Below, piece by piece: positions 8,981 to 19,500 of a stretch of 64,000 nt of DNA. How positions within the stretch are numbered: the first letter of the stretch is position 1; every line of letters begins with the position of its first letter. Origin of the DNA: Pelagomonas calceolata. Lineage: Eukaryota > Sar > Pelagophyceae > Pelagomonadales > Pelagomonadaceae. The stretch is taken from NCBI GenBank assembly GCA_918797485.1, contig CAKKNE010000005.1, positions 620,001-684,000 of the forward strand. The letters are read 5' to 3'. The position numbers and the translations under genes are program-made. The notes beneath the pieces were generated by a model. That model made no database searches. It saw only the letters and a list, made by a program, of their open reading frames with translations, and was not told where the DNA came from.

Positions 8981-10857
8981 CTAGGGCGCAGCTTCTTCGG
9001 CCGCGGCTCCGGCCGCGGCCTCAGGTTCGCCCTCGGCCTTCGCGAACAAGGCCTTCACCTGCTTCTCGCCCTCCGCCTCGGCCGCCCAGAATTTTTTCTC
9101 GCCCTCCGCCTCGGCCGCCCAGAATTTTTCCTTCGCCGCCGCCTGCTCTTCCGGGGAGAGCCGGTAGAAGTAGGCCACGGCGCCGACGAAGAGCAGGGCG
9201 AAGGCGCCGAAGACGCAGCCCGCGACGACTGCCCCCGTGTTGGAGTCGGAGCCGCCGGAGGAGCCGCCAGAGCTGGAACCCGTCGAGCCCAGCGCGCCGG
9301 ACGACGACCACAAACTCGCGTCGCTCGAGAACACGTGGACCACGCCCGAGCGGGCCCGACTGCCGTCGAAGACCACGCCGTCGGGGTCTTCGCCGTTGGA
9401 CTCTCCGACGAGGACGGTGCCGCCGTCGATCGCCACGGAGGCGCCGAATGAACCATTGTCGTCTGAGCCCGCCAGCTTGTCCAGCTCGACGTACGTGGCG
9501 CCGCCGTCGCTCGTGCGGTAGACGTAGGCCGCGCCGTGGGTGCCGTAGGCCGTCTCGTCCTTGTCCTCGGCGCCGATGACGATGGTGTCGCCGGAGATCG
9601 CCACGGAGCCGCCGAACTCGTCGTCCACCGCTGCGTCATCGGCAATCAGCTTGGCCAGCTGGGTGCCGTCGCTCGCGCGGAAGACGTAGGCCGAGCCCGT
9701 GTCGCCGTCCTTCCAGGCTCCGACCACGACGGTGTCCCCATCGATGGCCACGGAGATGCCGAACTCGTCGCCCTGCGCGGCGTCGGCCGCCGTCAGCTTG
9801 GTCGTCGTGTGTGTGGACCTGTGTGGAAATCAAAATTTTACGGCGCGTTCGTGTTGAATCATCGCCTCGTCCTCCACGCCATCGACGCGACGCCTGCTCG
9901 ATGGCGTGGCGATGCTGGTTCCTCGCCGCTCGACCGAGCCAGGACGGCCGCGTCATCACCGAGAAATGGTGCACCCGACACACTGTTTGATTTCCACACA
10001 GGTGTGGACCAGTCGTCGGTCGTGCGGAGGACGTAGGCCGAGCCCATGGCGGGGCTCTCGGAGTAAGCCCCGGCGTCGTCGAACTTCGCGTCGCCGTGGC
10101 CCCAGGCCCCGGCTACGATGGTGTCGCCGGACTCCGAGATCGCCACGGACGCGCCGAAGGCGTCCCCGGAGCAGGGCTGGGAGGGGTAGAGCACGTTGAC
10201 GCAGTCGCTGGAGAGCTTGGCCACCTGGGGATACGTGCCGCCGCCGTCGGTCGTGCGGTAGACGTAGGCCGCACCGCCGCCTTGGTTCCAGGCCCCCGCC
10301 ACGATCGTACCGCCGGCGATCGCCACAGCGCCGCCGAAGCCGTCCTGCTCCTCGGCGTCGTCGGCCGTCAGCTTGAGCTCCGTGTGCGAGGCCCAGCCGT
10401 CGGTCGTGCGGTAGACGTAGGCCGCGCCCGGGGTATCGACCGAGTCCCAGACCACGGTGCCCGGGGCCCCGACCACGATGGTGTCGCCGTCGATCGCGAC
10501 GGACCAGCCGAAGCGGTGCTCGCCGGCCACGGAGTAGCGGTCGGAGGCCGTCAGCTTGGCCAGCTCGACGTACGTGGCGCCGCCGTCGGTCGTTCTGAGC
10601 ACGTACGCGGCGCCCTTCTCGTTGCCGTCGCCGGGGGCACCAACCACGGCGATGTCGCCGTCGATCGCCACCGACTTGCCGTACGATTGCTGGGGATAAT
10701 ACATCGCGTTCGCGTCGCTCGGGCTCGTCCTCGCGACGAGCCCGAAGGTCGCGCCTCGGAGGCGCCGGCCCCGCAGCGCGCGGCGGGCGCCGTGGTCGAG
10801 CAAAGCCGACGCCCGGTAGGGCGCCGCGGCGGCGAGGACGAAGGCGACGGCGCGCAT
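8981..10857 (-). CDS. Integrin-alpha-like FG-GAP repeat membrane protein
   Basis: A 561-aa type I membrane protein in two exons (10857-10010 and 9818-8981) split by an introner. The exons join in frame at the duplicated target site. It has a signal peptide (MRAVAFVLAAAAPYRASA), then about seven FG-GAP beta-propeller blades of 55-65 residues, each with a FGxSVAIDGDTIVVGA core and an AAYVYRTTDGG strand, then a Ser/Gly linker, one membrane helix (VVAGCVFGAFALLFVGAVAY) and a cytoplasmic tail containing the duplicated unit KFWAAEAEGEK. The fold is that of integrin alpha and bacterial FG-GAP proteins. A surface adhesion or carbohydrate-binding role is likely but unproven. The ATG at 10857 is preceded by a GGGGCAGCCC motif. 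Confidence 0.85.
9819..10001 (-). mobile_element. Type-1 introner element (antisense insertion)
   Basis: 183 bp with perfect 16-bp terminal inverted repeats: CTGTGTGGAAATCAAA on the left and TTTGATTTCCACACAG on the right. It is flanked by an exact 8-bp duplication GTGTGGAC at 9811-9818 and 10002-10009. The centre holds a 12-bp hairpin (CCACGCCATCGA at 9873-9884, complement at 9898-9909). On the minus strand the intron is target-site copy plus element (10009-9819, 191 bp): it begins GTCCACAC, inside the duplicated target site, and ends CACACAG, the end of the element. Removing it restores the FG-GAP reading frame. The element encodes nothing. Confidence 0.92.
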
Positions 10858-11278
10858 TTTGTGGGCTGCCCCGGTGGCTTTTCACTGAGTTGTGGGCTGC
10901 GTTTCCTTTGATTTGTGGGCCGCCCTTGGCTGCTTTTGTTTTGAGTCGAGGCAGAAGCGGCCTCAAGACCTGGATTTGCCCCCTACCGAACCGCCCCCGA
11001 CTCGTCCGAACACTCGCCGACCTCTGGGTGCACGCCTCCGCGCGTCGAAATGAGCGCGCGAGGCGCGCATCCGGCCCCCAGGTTTTCCTCCGCTGGGAGA
11101 GCCCAACAATAAAAAGCGCTCGCCGCGCACCGCCGGGACGCGCGAACGCTGCCCCCGCGCGCTCGCGCAGCTCCACCCGCACGCCGTCGACGCGCGGCGT
11201 TACCCCAGCCGCGCCCGCGCCGCAGGACCAGCAACACCTGCAATCTCCCAGGCAGCAAAAACCAGGCCGCAGGACCAG
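10858..11278. promoter_or_regulatory. Divergent promoter region with GGGGCAGCCC motif
   Basis: 421 bases between head-to-head genes (FG-GAP protein minus, patatin-like protein plus). On the minus strand GGGGCAGCCC (10872-10863) lies 5 bases before the FG-GAP start codon. A direct repeat GCAATCTCCC(A/C)GGCAG occurs just before and across the ATG at 11279. No CTAG motif is seen. Confidence 0.5.
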
Positions 11279-12490
11279 ATGCAATCTCCCCGGCAGGCCT
11301 GGCCCCCGCCCGCACCCAGTAAGCCCCCGGACAGCCCGTCGTCGCCTACTTTAAAAGAGCTGAAAGCCTCGCTCCAGCTCTGCGCCTCGCCGAAGAACGG
11401 CGACGACAAGACGTACTCTTACTTGACCGCGGGCGTCTCGACACCTACACAACCGTCTCTGATCGATGACCTGAAGGCATCTACCAGGACACTACTCCTG
11501 GTAACGGTGCTCTCACCTCTCCTACTGCTGTTAATTGTCTACCACACGCTGGCCGATGCCATAGCTGGTACCCTCACAGCATTCATATCACTGTTAGTAC
11601 CAGCCAAAAAGAACAGCAGAGGAGCCGTCTCGCCGACGAAACGAAGGGACCAGCGACCGTCGATCGTCTTCCCGGGCTGCGGGTGCTACGTGTTTTGGCA
11701 ACTAGGGATGTGCCAGTTTCTCGTGGAAAGGTACGATTTAAGAGGTGTGAAAATTGTCGGCAACGGCTCCGGTGCTGTTTGCGCCGCCGCTATTCTAGCG
11801 ATGGAGTCGGGTGTCCCGGGGTACCCGCCCCCGGCGGCCTGTGTGGTCCGGAAGCGGGCGCGCGCGATGCAGAAGGCAATAGATCAGTCTATAGATTCTA
11901 TTCGATTGTCGCAGATACTGCGAACACTACTCGAGGAGCACCTGCCGTCGTCGGACCATCTGTCGCTGGGCCACGACCGCATCGCTGTTGGGATGAGGAC
12001 GCTGCAGTGTCGACCTTTACCTTGCTTGTACCCCGCATTCGTTTCGCAATACAGAAGCAGAGAAGACTTCGCGCAAGTAGTTATAGCAGCATCAGCTACG
12101 GCGCCGGGCATCGCGTCGTGGAAGCCGTTCCGGTCGTTGCGGACCGGAGTGGCGTCTGACGGCGTGAATGCCCTCTCACTTTGGAGTATAGTGACGTACG
12201 CCCTAGCACTTTTGTGTAGAAAGGCGTCCGCCCCGCTCAAGGCCCACCCTTTGTCATCGTTAGTCGCGGCGTGGAATTTCCCGGTGCTCAACCTCATCTT
12301 CGCGCGGTCTTCCACATGTCCGGCGCGGGTCTGGGTCGCGCCGACGCCATCTTTGTTGCTCCATCGCTTCGTGGCGCCTTCTCGTTCTCAAGCCGCCAGT
12401 CTATGGTCAAGAGGATATGAAGAAGGGAGGCGTCTCGACGCGCAGGGCGCGTTCGGCGCGCTCGAGTGCCCCCGACGCGCGGTGGCCTAG
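11279..12490 (+). CDS. Patatin-like phospholipase, atypical nucleophile motif
   Basis: A 403-aa single-exon protein. A membrane helix at about 71-90 precedes a patatin/PNPLA domain: an oxyanion segment IVFPGCGCYVFWQLG (129-143), a nucleophile-elbow region VGNGSGAVCAAA (160-171) and a C-terminal Asp-Gly dyad in VASDGVN (D294-G295). The standard elbow is GxSxG; here it reads G-N-G-S-G, so the Ser is one position late. The protein may be catalytically altered or inactive. Patatin proteins hydrolyse acyl chains from membrane lipids. Its 3' end is 14 bases from the convergent GT90 gene. Confidence 0.75.
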   Translation: MQSPRQAWPPPAPSKPPDSPSSPTLKELKASLQLCASPKNGDDKTYSYLTAGVSTPTQPSLIDDLKASTRTLLLVTVLSPLLLLLIVYHTLADAIAGTLTAFISLLVPAKKNSRGAVSPTKRRDQRPSIVFPGCGCYVFWQLGMCQFLVERYDLRGVKIVGNGSGAVCAAAILAMESGVPGYPPPAACVVRKRARAMQKAIDQSIDSIRLSQILRTLLEEHLPSSDHLSLGHDRIAVGMRTLQCRPLPCLYPAFVSQYRSREDFAQVVIAASATAPGIASWKPFRSLRTGVASDGVNALSLWSIVTYALALLCRKASAPLKAHPLSSLVAAWNFPVLNLIFARSSTCPARVWVAPTPSLLLHRFVAPSRSQAASLWSRGYEEGRRLDAQGAFGALECPRRAVA

Positions 12491-12504
12491 CTAGTAGTAA
12501 CTAC

Positions 12505-14213
12505 TTACCCTTTGTTCTTCTCGAGGCCGTACTTCTCCGCATAGGCCAGCCTCGCTTCCATGGCCTGATGATCCCGCTTCCAATTCTTATTGGAAACAGG
12601 ACCACCTTTCCGGCACGGGTGTATGGGATCATCCTCACGTAACAGTGCAGGCAAATGGTGGTGGTCCCGGTACTCGTCCACTTCCGCCATCGTACTACAA
12701 TCGGCATGCTCCCGCAAAAGCTCTGCTATTCGTTTCCCGTCATCCAAGACTAGGGATTGGCCCAGGTGTTTGGACACGGCCTCAAAAGTTTCTTTCAGAA
12801 AAGCCGCCAGGCACCGCGGACACAGCAGCGTGTCGTGGATCCTTCTCGCTTCGCTACCGAGTCTCTCCGCCGTCTCGGGGTCCCTCTCGAGGGCTCGGAC
12901 GTAGTCCGCGACACTGTACCGAGCCACGTCCAGATGCGTGACACCATGTTCTAGCGCCGGATGGTACCATTCCACGAAGGGGTGCACCCACTGCATCACT
13001 ACCGATCCTGTTCTCCAGAGATGGTTCAGGTTCTTCGAATAGCTACCTGATGCGGCCCCGGGCAAGTTCAACAGGTACTTGTGGTTCCGGTACTCCTTGT
13101 CGTCCAAGTACTCGCCGTCAATTCTAGCTTTTTTCTTCAGTCCAGAATTGAAGTCAGACACAATCCCGACACACGACGGGGGAGGCAGCTTGCACGCGTG
13201 GTGCTTCCCATCCACACATTTGGCGTCGACCTCGTCGGGATGATCCAAAGATGCTGCAAAGGCACTGATGCGCGCGTAGTTGCCATATGCAACCTCGCTA
13301 CACATGCGCTCGCTCGAGAACACATTATCCGGGTCGGGGTGCAGACTCCCTCGATACATGGCCTTGCCCTTTCGCTTGGAGAAAGGTTCGAGCTTCGAAT
13401 CTTGGCCTTTCACTTCGGACGCCCACATCGTGAGGTTGCCGTGGCCGCCGCCAAAATACGAATTGGGCACTAATACACCACACTGCTCGTATCCCACCTC
13501 CTTGTTGATGGCTAGCTTTAGTGTGCGTTGTTCACACCCGGAGCCGCCCGTCGTCTCGGAGGCAAAATCATATATCACGTTGGGACACCCCAGTAATTGG
13601 CACGCCTCGCGCACCATGACCGCGTGGCCCGGGTGTTTACTTCGCTCGTAGAACTCTCGATGCACGTACACGCGGTTGTTCAGCACGAGTAGGATGTTCC
13701 TGTTCGGATCTTTTAGTATTTTTACGACCTCCTGCTCGGCTTCTTCTCGCCTGTGTGGAAAACGACCAGTGTCTCACGTGCACATGGCGCGGCCGTGCTG
13801 GCTCCGTCGAGCGGTGAGGAATCCACAACGGCACGCCGTCGAGCAGGCGTCGCGTCGATGGCGTGTAGGCCATGATTGAGCCGTGGGGAGAGACGCGCAG
13901 CGACATTTGATTTCCGCACAGCTTCTCGCGTCGAAATTTGCTGGGAACGATACGCCCTCAAAGATCTCCACAGCTCGTAGGTCAACGCCTGCCGGAGCTT
14001 CTTCTCGGACTTCGTCTGCTTGCTTTTGTCTTTCAGTTGTTTGAGGTCGCTCGCGCGATGGGCCAGAGACGCGTTGTAGCCCCTCTCAAACATCGTGCGG
14101 ATGCCCCACGCACTATTCAGGTTGTGGCAGCCGCAGTCTTCGTCGGTGTGCCAGGCGTTGGACGCCATTGTTATTGTGGGGAGGAGAGCCCATGGCCATC
14201 GTAGCAGCAGCAT
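12505..14213 (-). CDS. GT90 (CAP10/POGLUT-like) glycosyltransferase
   Basis: A 509-aa secretory-pathway protein in two exons, 14213-13930 and 13750-12505, which join in frame (1530 coding bases). Signal peptide: MLLLRWPWALLPTITMASNA. The family signature is in the second half: FSKRKGKAMYRGSLH, SDFNSGLKKK, then KYLLNLPGAASGSYSKNL and LWRTGSVVMQW...EWYHPALEHGVTHLDV, the donor-binding core of glycosyltransferase family 90 (Rumi/POGLUT and fungal CAP10). These enzymes transfer glucose or xylose to protein Ser, or xylose to polysaccharide. The exon junction reads STREEAEQE. The intron must start with GC if it ends at the element's AG. The start follows a divergent promoter shared with the gene at 14668. 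Confidence 0.87.
13751..13921 (-). mobile_element. Type-1 introner element (sense insertion)
   Basis: 171 bp, termini CTGTGTGGAAAACG and ATTTGATTTCCGCACAG, so the inverted repeats are slightly decayed. It is flanked by an exact 8-bp duplication CTTCTCGC (13743-13750 and 13922-13929). Its inner sequence is oriented opposite to the copy at 9819. On the minus strand the intron reads GCGAGAAG at its start and CACACAG at its end; no GT is available at a position that keeps the frame, so a GC-AG intron is implied. Confidence 0.9.
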
Positions 14214-14667
14214 GGTAATCTGTGGGCGTGAACGCTGCCCCGCGCGCCGCGCACAATTTGTGGGGCTGCGGTGCTGCCGTCTGCGCGCGCGCACGGCTCC
14301 TGGTGCAGTCGTATGGCACGATTTTATCTCCAGCCAAAAGTTTCACAGTGAGAGGTGCGGGGCGCAGGATCTCTCGCCACCTTCGCTGATGTGTCCCGGT
14401 CACTCGGATGCGCTCGATGATGCGTGAACATGCGTCCGGATCAGTCCTAGTGTGTGTCGTTACGCTAGCTCCTCGACATTCGTGTGGAACTGCTACCTCG
14501 GCTTTATCTACGTCGCTGACGCGGCTCGCACGCCAGGACTCGTTGAGCTGCCTCTCGACGACGCCCACTCGACGCGTGAGTGAGGAGACCGCGATTGGAA
14601 ACCTGCCCGAGGAGCTAAGCACTGCCCCCACAACTGCCGCACGGGAGCGCACGCGCGGAGACGCACA
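14214..14667. promoter_or_regulatory. Divergent promoter region
   Basis: 454 bases between the GT90 gene (minus) and the second UPF0126 gene (plus). No CTAG motif, GGGCAGCC motif or repeat is seen; small ORFs here look like chance. Confidence 0.4.
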
Positions 14668-16139
14668 ATGCTGCTGCGCACCGCCGCGAGACGCGCCGCC
14701 GCCGCGCGCCATCCTATAAAACGCATTACACCGCAAGCATTAGCTACAAGACAATTCGCCTACCAAGGATTACACGAAGCCCTCGAAAAAAAGCTCGGCA
14801 CCCAGCCGACGCGACTGCCCCAGGACGCGGAGGACCTGCCCAAATCGTTTGATGTGGGCGAACGGGCCGCGGAGCTCGGCGTGCGGCTATCCCAGCACGA
14901 GCTCGACAACTTGTATGCGGAGTTGAAGAAAGGCACCAAAAAAGAGTCGAACGCGGCCTACGTGGACGCGGTGCAGGCCACGGCTTCCGTGGGAGCGGAA
15001 AGGCAGTATTTAGCTGAATTCATCACGTCGTCCGACGAACATAGCACGGGCCAGAAGGTCCTGCTCTTCTTGGACTACCTCTCAACGGCCTTATTCGCGC
15101 TGATCGGCGCCCAGTACGCGGGCATCGCGGGCATGAACGTCGTGGGGGCTACCCTGGTTGGTGTGGTCGGTGGGGTCGGTGGAGGTACCGTGACTGGGGC
15201 ACTCACCGGCGCGAACGCCGCGCGGGGCGTCTTCTGGATGCGCGACCCTAGATACTTGTTACTATCGACCGTCGTGGCCGTAGCTACATATTATCTGTGG
15301 CCCAAGTATTTGGAGTGGACGGGTCCTTGCGCAGCGTCCCTACGCCGTCGACGCGCGTCGTCGCCGTCTTCTGAGCCGATTCGGGCCGCGTTAAGGGTTC
15401 CCACGCAGGCCGCGACCGCTTCGAGCAGCTCGCGAGAGCTTCTGGTAGTGACCCCCACGCCAAGCTGTCCTCGGACGCGTTCGAGCTTGCACTACGACAA
15501 GACCAAGAATTGAGGAGTGAGATGCGCATGCTCGAATCGCACTTAAATGAACGGGAGAAAAAAATAGCTCTGAGGGATCCGCAGCAGAGACCTTCGTTGT
15601 ACTTTCGGCATTTGGATCGAGATGGCGACGGCTACCTCACGAGGGAGGACCTCAGTAGTGTGGCGCGGATGGCCGTGACCGACAGCCCAGGTTTCTACGC
15701 CCTGGAGACCGTGGCGCTAGGTGGTGTGGCGTGCTTCGGGGCCCAGGCCGGCGTCACGCGCGCGCTGCCGCCGGCGGCGTGCATCGCGACGGGCGTCACG
15801 ATCTGTTTTGGAGGTGTTTTGCGAGATGTCCTATGTCGGAGAGATGTCGCTATTGGCGGCCAGTCGTATGCTCTAGCTACTGCCATGGGCGCGTCGGCGT
15901 ATGTTGGAATGAGAGAATTAGTCGTGCGAGGCGTCATGCGCATTCCTTTATTAATGAGGATCGGCGTCGCGTACACGGTGACCGTCTTGGAAAGGATTTA
16001 TGTGTGGTACGACGACGCGAGCGATTCTTTTTTGAGACCCTGGCCGCCGGAGATTGTGGAAGCGCACCTCCCGCGGGCGAAGGAGGAGGAGCCGCGACGG
16101 CGGACGACGGAGGTGAAGCGGCGCTTCACGGGCGACTAG
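14668..16139 (+). CDS. UPF0126 membrane protein with EF-hand linker
   Basis: A 461-aa protein, exons 14668-15322 and 15409-16139, joined in frame. The N-terminus (MLLRTAARRAAAARHPIKR) looks like a mitochondrial presequence. The first UPF0126 repeat (LFLDYLSTALFALIGAQYAG ... GVFWMRDPRYLLL) is separated from the second (ALETVALGGVACFGAQAGV ... FGGVLRDVLCRRDV) by about 80 soluble residues. These contain a coiled-coil stretch (ELALRQDQELRSEMRMLES) and an EF-hand loop DRDGDGYLTREDL. A Ca2+ loop between the two membrane repeats suggests a calcium-gated channel or carrier (inference). In the first repeat the GGGTLRD signature is replaced by GGGTVTG, so only the second keeps the canonical motif. Confidence 0.82.
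15323..15408 (+). other. Short intron of the UPF0126-EF-hand gene
   Basis: 86 bp, starts GTCCTTGC and ends CCCACGCAG. Splicing joins two ORFs that together complete the UPF0126 fold. It contains the word ACGCCGTCGACGCG seen in other introns here. No clear target-site duplication is visible. Confidence 0.75.
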
Positions 16140-16264
16140 TCTTATATTTGCGTGGCGCGTCGTTCGGCGCTGCGGTCGGAAGTCCTACCTTACATAAAAA
16201 CGTATGTCCTGTTAGTACTGGATACTAGTGCGTTCTACTAGTGCGCCATTCGATGTTCCCCATA

Positions 16265-16494
16265 TTGTTACGGTGCTAGGACTAGTGGGCGGAGCCCGGG
16301 GGGGGAGACACCGCGCGTCACCGATTCATCGGCGGCGGGCGCGTGCCGTTTCTTTCATACGCCTGCAGCCCTCTATGTGTATTCACGACTCGTGGGGATC
16401 CTGGTTAGCTACTAGCGTCGGCCGCGCGATGAATCGGCGACGCGCGGTGTCTTTTCCCCAGGGACGCCGCCCACTAGTCCTAGCACCGTTACAA
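16265..16494. mobile_element. MITE-like element with about 70-bp terminal inverted repeats
   Basis: 230 bp. The left arm begins TTGTTACGGTGCTAGGACTA and the right arm ends with the reverse complement. The arms match with few differences for about 70 bases, up to ACCGATTCATCG. The interior is about 90 bp with no ORF. I see no convincing target-site duplication. It sits in the convergent gap 16140-16570; the rest of the gap shows only two ACTAGTGCG words near 16225-16245. Confidence 0.7.
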
Positions 16495-16570
16495 AGAGGG
16501 GATAGTGGCATGCACGGGGCGGCCGACGCCATTATAACTCACAAGCAAAAACACATTACACCACTGGCTG

Positions 16571-19500
16571 CTACTTCCTTTTGCAGTAGCACGTCAGGCC
16601 CTGGACGTGCTTCAGTGCAAGTTCCCCCTTCTCTGAAGCTGCCTCGCAAAACTTGCGGCAAACCTTGCGCGGCGAGGCGTCTCTAACTGTATTCTTGGAG
16701 GCGTACGTGTGGGCGCCGATGGTGCACAGGTTGGGGCCGATGTAGTAGGGGTGCGTCGTGCCGGCCTCGTAGACGATCGTGGGGCCCAGGGCGCATTGTT
16801 CCTGGACCGCATTCGCGATCGCCGCGATGGTGATTCCCGTGAACGTGAGGCCGATCGCGACGAGGCCGCCGGACATGACGAGCTCCGAGCCGCCGTCTGC
16901 GTCGTCATCGTCTTCTTCGTAGATGGGCTTAACAGCGCATTGTTTCGGGTTCGCCTTGTAGTCTACCAGATCTGCTTCAGAGATCGAGGCCTGTGTCTGG
17001 TAGCACGTCGCGGAGGCATCCTGGACTACCGTTGTGGCCCCCGTGGAGTCCAGACACGCGTGACCCGACCACGTCGAGTCGAACTGCGTCCCGGTGCCGT
17101 AGAGATCGGTGCACCCGGCGGCTGTAGTGTCCCACTTGAAGTCGGAGCCGGCACAAACGGAGTTGGCGGGCGCGTACTGTTGGGCGACATTGATACAGGA
17201 CGTCGCCGTGCACGCAGTCGAAAGGTCGCGGCGAAGGAAGTCCGCGCAGTCGCAGCCGCAGCCGGGGTAGTTCGGCGGCAGCGGCAGCGAGTCGTCGTCC
17301 CCCCGCGGATCATCATCATTGCACGGTCCGTCCCACAGGCCATTGAGCACGTCCTCCTTTGCCTGGGCCATGGACGAACAGTCTTTGCAGAGCGGTTCGT
17401 CCGGCAGGAAGCCGTAGTAGGGGTACCGGCAGCCCTCGGGGCCCCAGAGATTCATCGTCTCGAACAGCCCGCTGTCGCCGTAGGGCATTTGTAGTTTCTT
17501 GTTGTCCGGAACCATGGCGTCGTCGACGTCGCTGTACCGTGACTGAACGTTGGAGGTGGCGCCCGCGAGCGACGTCAGGGAAGCAGCCGCATCGAAGCTG
17601 CACGGACCGCCCGTGCTCGCGACGAGATTCTGGAAGAACGTCGCCATCGCAGCCTCGAAGCCGGATTGTGTCCCGTCCGGCGAACAGCCTTCGCAGACGA
17701 TCGTGGCCGTGCCTGCGTCGTTATGATCGCTCTCGACCCAGCAGTCAAAGTCTATGTCGTCTTGGTGTTTGTCTTTGCATTGCACGTCGTCCTCCAGCTG
17801 GCCCTCGAGACTCTTGCGCCCGAGCGGTTGCACGATGTCGCTTTGGTCCACGTACGTGTGGCAGTCTCCCTCGATGTTGTCGCGATTGGAGCCGTCCGCG
17901 CCGGCCATGACCACGGGCGCCTTGTACTGGAACCGCAGGTCCCCGCTCGCCAGGCTGGGATGCGCACCGAGATCCACGGGCTCGTCGCAGACGGCGTCCA
18001 CGAGAGCGCAGTCGGAGCACGCCGCGATCATGCACGCGATGTCGTCCTGGCACGATTGCGGGCACATCCCCGCGTTCGCGGGGTTCTTCCCATCTTGCGC
18101 GCACGTCGAGTCGTCCGGGTTGCTGCCCCAGACCTGTGTGTCAGAGAACGAGTGCGTCGCGTCGACGGGTGCTCGGCGACCGACGAGGCATGACTCCACG
18201 CAATCGAGCAGACGACGTACCACAACAATCCACAAATCGAAGGCAACACACACAAACGCTGCGTCGCTGACGGCTCGGTCGATAAAGTCTTCCTCGGCCT
18301 GGTCGCACGCCGTGAGACCGGAGAGCCGCCGGCGCAACGAGTGCGTATTTTTAGTGAGCGCGTTTCGGAGCGCGAGGTGCTGCGGCGCCGAGGACGGGTC
18401 CACGAAACCGAAGACCGTCGGGTGTCTGTACAACGTGACGAAGCCCTCGCCGAACTGGACGTTGGAAAGCGCGTGTCGTATGACGCGCGACTTATCTAGC
18501 CAAGCTCCGGCGCCCGGCGCCGCGTCTTTCAACAGAGCCGCCAGTTTTGCATCCGTCTCGGCGTTCGAGTCGATGCCGCCATCCTGGCGCTTCAGCTTGA
18601 GGCCCGACTTCGAGAGCGGCGCGGCGACGAGCGGCGGCGTCGTGTCTCCGACGTATTGAAACGGCGCCGTCACGGCGATGTCCTCGCTCTGCTTGACCCC
18701 GAACGTGCCGTCGAGCGCCGCCACGAGCTCGTCGCCGGCGAAGCGCTCGTCCTGCGTGTGCCGCGCCACGGCCACGTCGCCCTCGGCAGCTTCGACGGCG
18801 TACTGGCGCATCTGTTGAGTTTTCATGTCGCCGAACTTCCACTCGACCGAGACCAGCACCGACGGCGCGCGGTCTGGCTTGCGCGCGGTCTGCGGTAACG
18901 AATCGACGAGCGGCAGCGGCGGGAGTTCGTTGCCGCCATAGTTCAGGACGTAGAGCTTGCACGCGCCATCCTCGGCCGACACGCCGAAGCCGACGCTCGG
19001 CAGCTTTCCCGTGTCGTCGGCCGCGATGGAATCGAGCCAGGCTTCGACGAGCGGCGGCGCTTTGAGGGATTCGGCGACGTTTCTCGCTTGTTCGACGACC
19101 GCCTCGCGGCCGAAGGTCCAGCAGTCGCACGGCGGCTGCAGCGCGACGTGGTACCGCCGCGTCAGAGCCGTTCCGTCTTCGAAGAACTTGGCACTGACGC
19201 CGAGCGCCTCCATCGGCGCGTGGCCATCGCCAAACAGCTCTTCGAGGGCGCGGAACGGCGCACCCCAGACCGGTTCCTCGGCGTCGAGGCCCGTCGCCGC
19301 TCGGAGCACGTCGCGCGTCGCGCGGAGCTTTCTGCGCTCTTCGTCTTTCGGCAGCTGTTTCGCCTTCGTCGCCGCTCTCTCCCCGCCGAGCTTCTGGAAG
19401 GCCTTGAGGTACCCTGATTCCTTCTTCTGGATAGCCGCGAGCGCCGGGCCCGGCCTCGCGCTGTCGAGCGCCGCGTGCACGCGGAAGTCGTGCTCATTCA

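Noticed and set aside
9956-11284. 442-aa minus-strand frame over the FG-GAP gene
   Set aside because: Arg-rich out-of-frame translation; the FG-GAP frame has clear repeats and a signal peptide.
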